A program made the translations under genes and the position numbers. Below, in pieces: positions 62,064-64,000 of a DNA stretch of 64,000 nt. The stretch is from contig NW_019028987.1 of assembly GCF_002105155.1 (NCBI RefSeq), positions 233,501 through 297,500 on the forward strand, given 5' to 3'. The notes beneath the pieces are model-generated. The model was not told where the DNA came from. It saw nothing but the letters and a program-made list of their open reading frames with translations, and did no database searches. How positions within the stretch are numbered: the first letter of the stretch is position 1; the number at the start of each line of letters is the position of its first letter. The stretch is from Lobosporangium transversale. Its lineage: Eukaryota > Mortierellomycota > Mortierellomycetes > Mortierellales > Mortierellaceae.

Positions 62064-64000
62064 ATGACAGTACAGAACTACATCATTCTTTCTTTGTGCA
62101 AACGGCTAATAGGCCTAGGTCTAGTTGGATGGAGCTACTACGTATTTGCATTTTCTGTATGTGGCTATCTACTTAATCATGGTCATACTTTTCAAGGTAA
62201 ACATGTCAAAAACAAATAAAATTTAATTGGTCATTCTACTTTTCATTGGCGTGACTACAATCGGCGCAAAGGAGAAAGAGTAAAAACACACTTGTTTTTT
62301 CTTGTCAATAGGGGTAGCGTTTTTAGTCATGGTTACAGTAATTGTAGTACTCCTTATCTGGAGTTATTGCATTGCCACTTTCACATCACCTGGCTATCCT
62401 AATGAGGTAACATGTTTTAAATTGAATCAAAGAGGAAGGAAGGTCATTCATGGATCGTCAAGTTGACTCGGATAAATCATTTTGCTTAGATCCTTCAAAA
62501 ATATTCCGGATATCACAGTGCCATACAGGGCGATATCAGTATGGTAGATCATGAGGACACTGTCCGTGTCGGTCTTTTGGAGCCAGAGCAGTTTTATCTC
62601 TCTTCATCACTAAATGCCCACAGCTCGCCTTTACCTGACACAAGAGCTATCGCAGCTACATCCACCACAACAGGCGCTAATATCAGAGATCGAGATGTAG
62701 GAAGAGTGCCGACTTCGTCTATGGGGCATGTAGAAAGGTTATCGGAAGAAACCGATGGTATGAATCAAAGTCACACCTGTCAAGCGGCACAATTTACAGC
62801 CATTGCAGAGAGCAGTGGCAGCGGCACTGGGGTTGTGCAGTACAATTGTCATGTTTCCTCTTCAATCCTTGTGCCACCGCCTCCACCTCTACAATCTGCG
62901 CAGGGACTCACGCAGGATCACACCGTTGTGCAGATGGTGGGCGCGAGATCAAATGTAAGACATGATGGGTATGAGGGTGACAGCGAAGACACAGCGGATA
63001 ATATGCCTCTAGGCCGGTCGATCAGGCGTTTTACAGTCAAGCGTGATGGCAAGATGAGATACTGTCAAAAATGCCAGTATGTGAATTGGATCGTTTTCTA
63101 CAGTTCTAGACACGTTGTGTTCGGGTTTCCGTGCCACTTATTCTTCTTCTTTATTTTTTTATGCTAGCTTCGAAAAGCCAGATCGGACGCACCATTGGTA
63201 TGCAAAGCACAGGTTGAAAATTTAATAGACAATAGTCTATTTCTCTGGCGATGCTAAGGACGTCCTTTTATATTTTCTTTCTTTTAAAAATTCAGCTCAT
63301 CATGTAAGCGATGTGTCCTCAAGATGGATCAGTACGTAATACTTCCTTAATTCATAATGATTTGATAAGCTATGTATTCACTTGTCGGAATACACGTCTT
63401 AATTTATTAATGGCGTTTCTTTATTTTACTTTTTTTCTTTTTACAGCCACTGTCCCTGGCTAAATAACTGTGTTGGGCATAGGAATTACAAAGCGTTTTT
63501 CGTATGTTACTTCTCAGTCGTGTTAATTGAAAGAGTTTTTATTCTAGATTTTGTAAAACTATATTCAATCCCCTAACTCTTTTATTCCCATATACTTTGT
63601 AATTACAGCTTTTTGTCCTTTGGACGGCAATATACTGTGTGACGCTTGTTGCATGCACAATACCCGTTGCCGCTGGAGTCGCAAGTCTTCCTAATGTAAC
63701 TTTTTTTTTTTTTTTTTATTTTTTTTTTAGCGATCTTGAAACAAAGGGTTTGACACTTCTAATCCTTGACTTTTCGTAATATTCTATGATTAGGATGAAA
63801 ACGCATTTGATCCGCAGTGGGTGTTTATGATTTTAATCGGTATGATCTTTGGATTGTGTCTAGTCCCGTTTGCAATTCATCATCTATTGCTGATCAAATC
63901 CAACAGGACCACAATCGAGAGTTTCGAGAAGCACAGATATCGTGTGGGCAACACCGGTGAGGTCATGCAGAGTCGTGTTTTAAATGTATTTGATCTTGGG
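62064..64000 (+). CDS. DHHC-type protein S-acyltransferase (palmitoyltransferase), 3' end missing
   Basis: Eight exons are visible (62064-62196, 62312-62406, 62490-63076, 63168-63197, 63296-63331, 63447-63501, 63609-63695, 63794-64000+), 410 codons so far. Two N-terminal membrane helices are followed by the TSPGYPNE turn. The cysteine-rich domain runs across four exons: RYCQKC, HFEKPDRTHHCSSCKRCVLK, then [20 protein letters not shown] with the catalytic DHHC Cys. Two more membrane helices and the TTIESFEKH motif (TTxE) close it. It attaches palmitate to cysteines at membranes, closest to Pfa3/ZDHHC2-15 types. About 190 mostly polar, Ser-rich residues sit between helix 2 and the cysteine-rich domain, longer than in the relatives I know. 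The gene continues past the right edge. Confidence 0.93.

Overview
This is nuclear DNA from a filamentous fungus. Almost every gene is cut by several short introns (about 60-150 bp, GT..AG; donors mostly gtaag/gtatg). Long homopolymer T/A tracts sit inside many introns. The gene content (complex I, a Tubby-like protein, a BRCC36-type JAMM protease, Ty3/gypsy, LINE and hAT elements) suggests an early-diverging, Mucoromycota-like lineage rather than a yeast; this assignment is an inference. No CRISPR, operon, rRNA or convincing tRNA was seen. Exon coordinates were worked out by hand from splice sites and reading phase; for the main genes the exon lengths add up to whole codons.

Layout, left to right. 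1-70: N-terminal exon of a PRPP synthetase leaving the window (-). 1007-3586: Gts1-like ArfGAP/UBA protein (+). 3790-5235: Nit1-type amidase (-). 5495-7544: OGG1 (-). 8533-13573: a young, intact-looking Ty3/gypsy LTR retrotransposon (-) with a predicted -1 frameshift signal between gag and pol. 13606-16600: LINE remnants, including several 3' ends in the same orientation. 16970-18217: HIS6 (+). 18373-20980: CLPTM1 (+). 21030-22300: 2OG-Fe(II) oxygenase (-). 22409-23001: fold-back repeat. 23193-26945: hAT transposon with 288-bp terminal inverted repeats. 27252-28151: AlkB-like dioxygenase (-). 28308-29981: CSN5 (-). 30394-34142: Sec7-PH Arf exchange factor (+). 35353-37727: GSK-3 kinase (-). 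37728-40805: 3 kb with no gene I can support. 40806-42883: BRCC36-like deubiquitinase (+). 42975-46723: BAR-PH-ArfGAP-ankyrin protein (-). 47110-50210: GAA1 (+). 50323-51554: CMS1 (-). 52317-54902: complex I 75-kDa subunit (-). 55602-57311: Tubby-like (+). 57384-59455: TLDc/MEAK7-like (-). 59913-61588: SDT1-type HAD phosphatase (+). 62064-64000: DHHC palmitoyltransferase, running off the right edge (+).

The host genes are mostly housekeeping and do not form a pathway cluster. Three Arf regulators (two GAPs, one GEF) and two JAMM metalloproteases (CSN5, BRCC36) do fall within 64 kb. The accessory DNA is in two blocks, 7.6-16.6 kb and 22.4-26.9 kb, and most of the unusual observations come from there. 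I found no convincing new multi-gene system. The strongest new-looking signals are the retrotransposon frameshift cassette (GGGAAAA, 5-nt spacer, strong hairpin over the gag stop), the unusually long and apparently perfect hAT inverted repeats around a damaged transposase, and a 2-nt micro-exon predicted in the SDT1-like gene.
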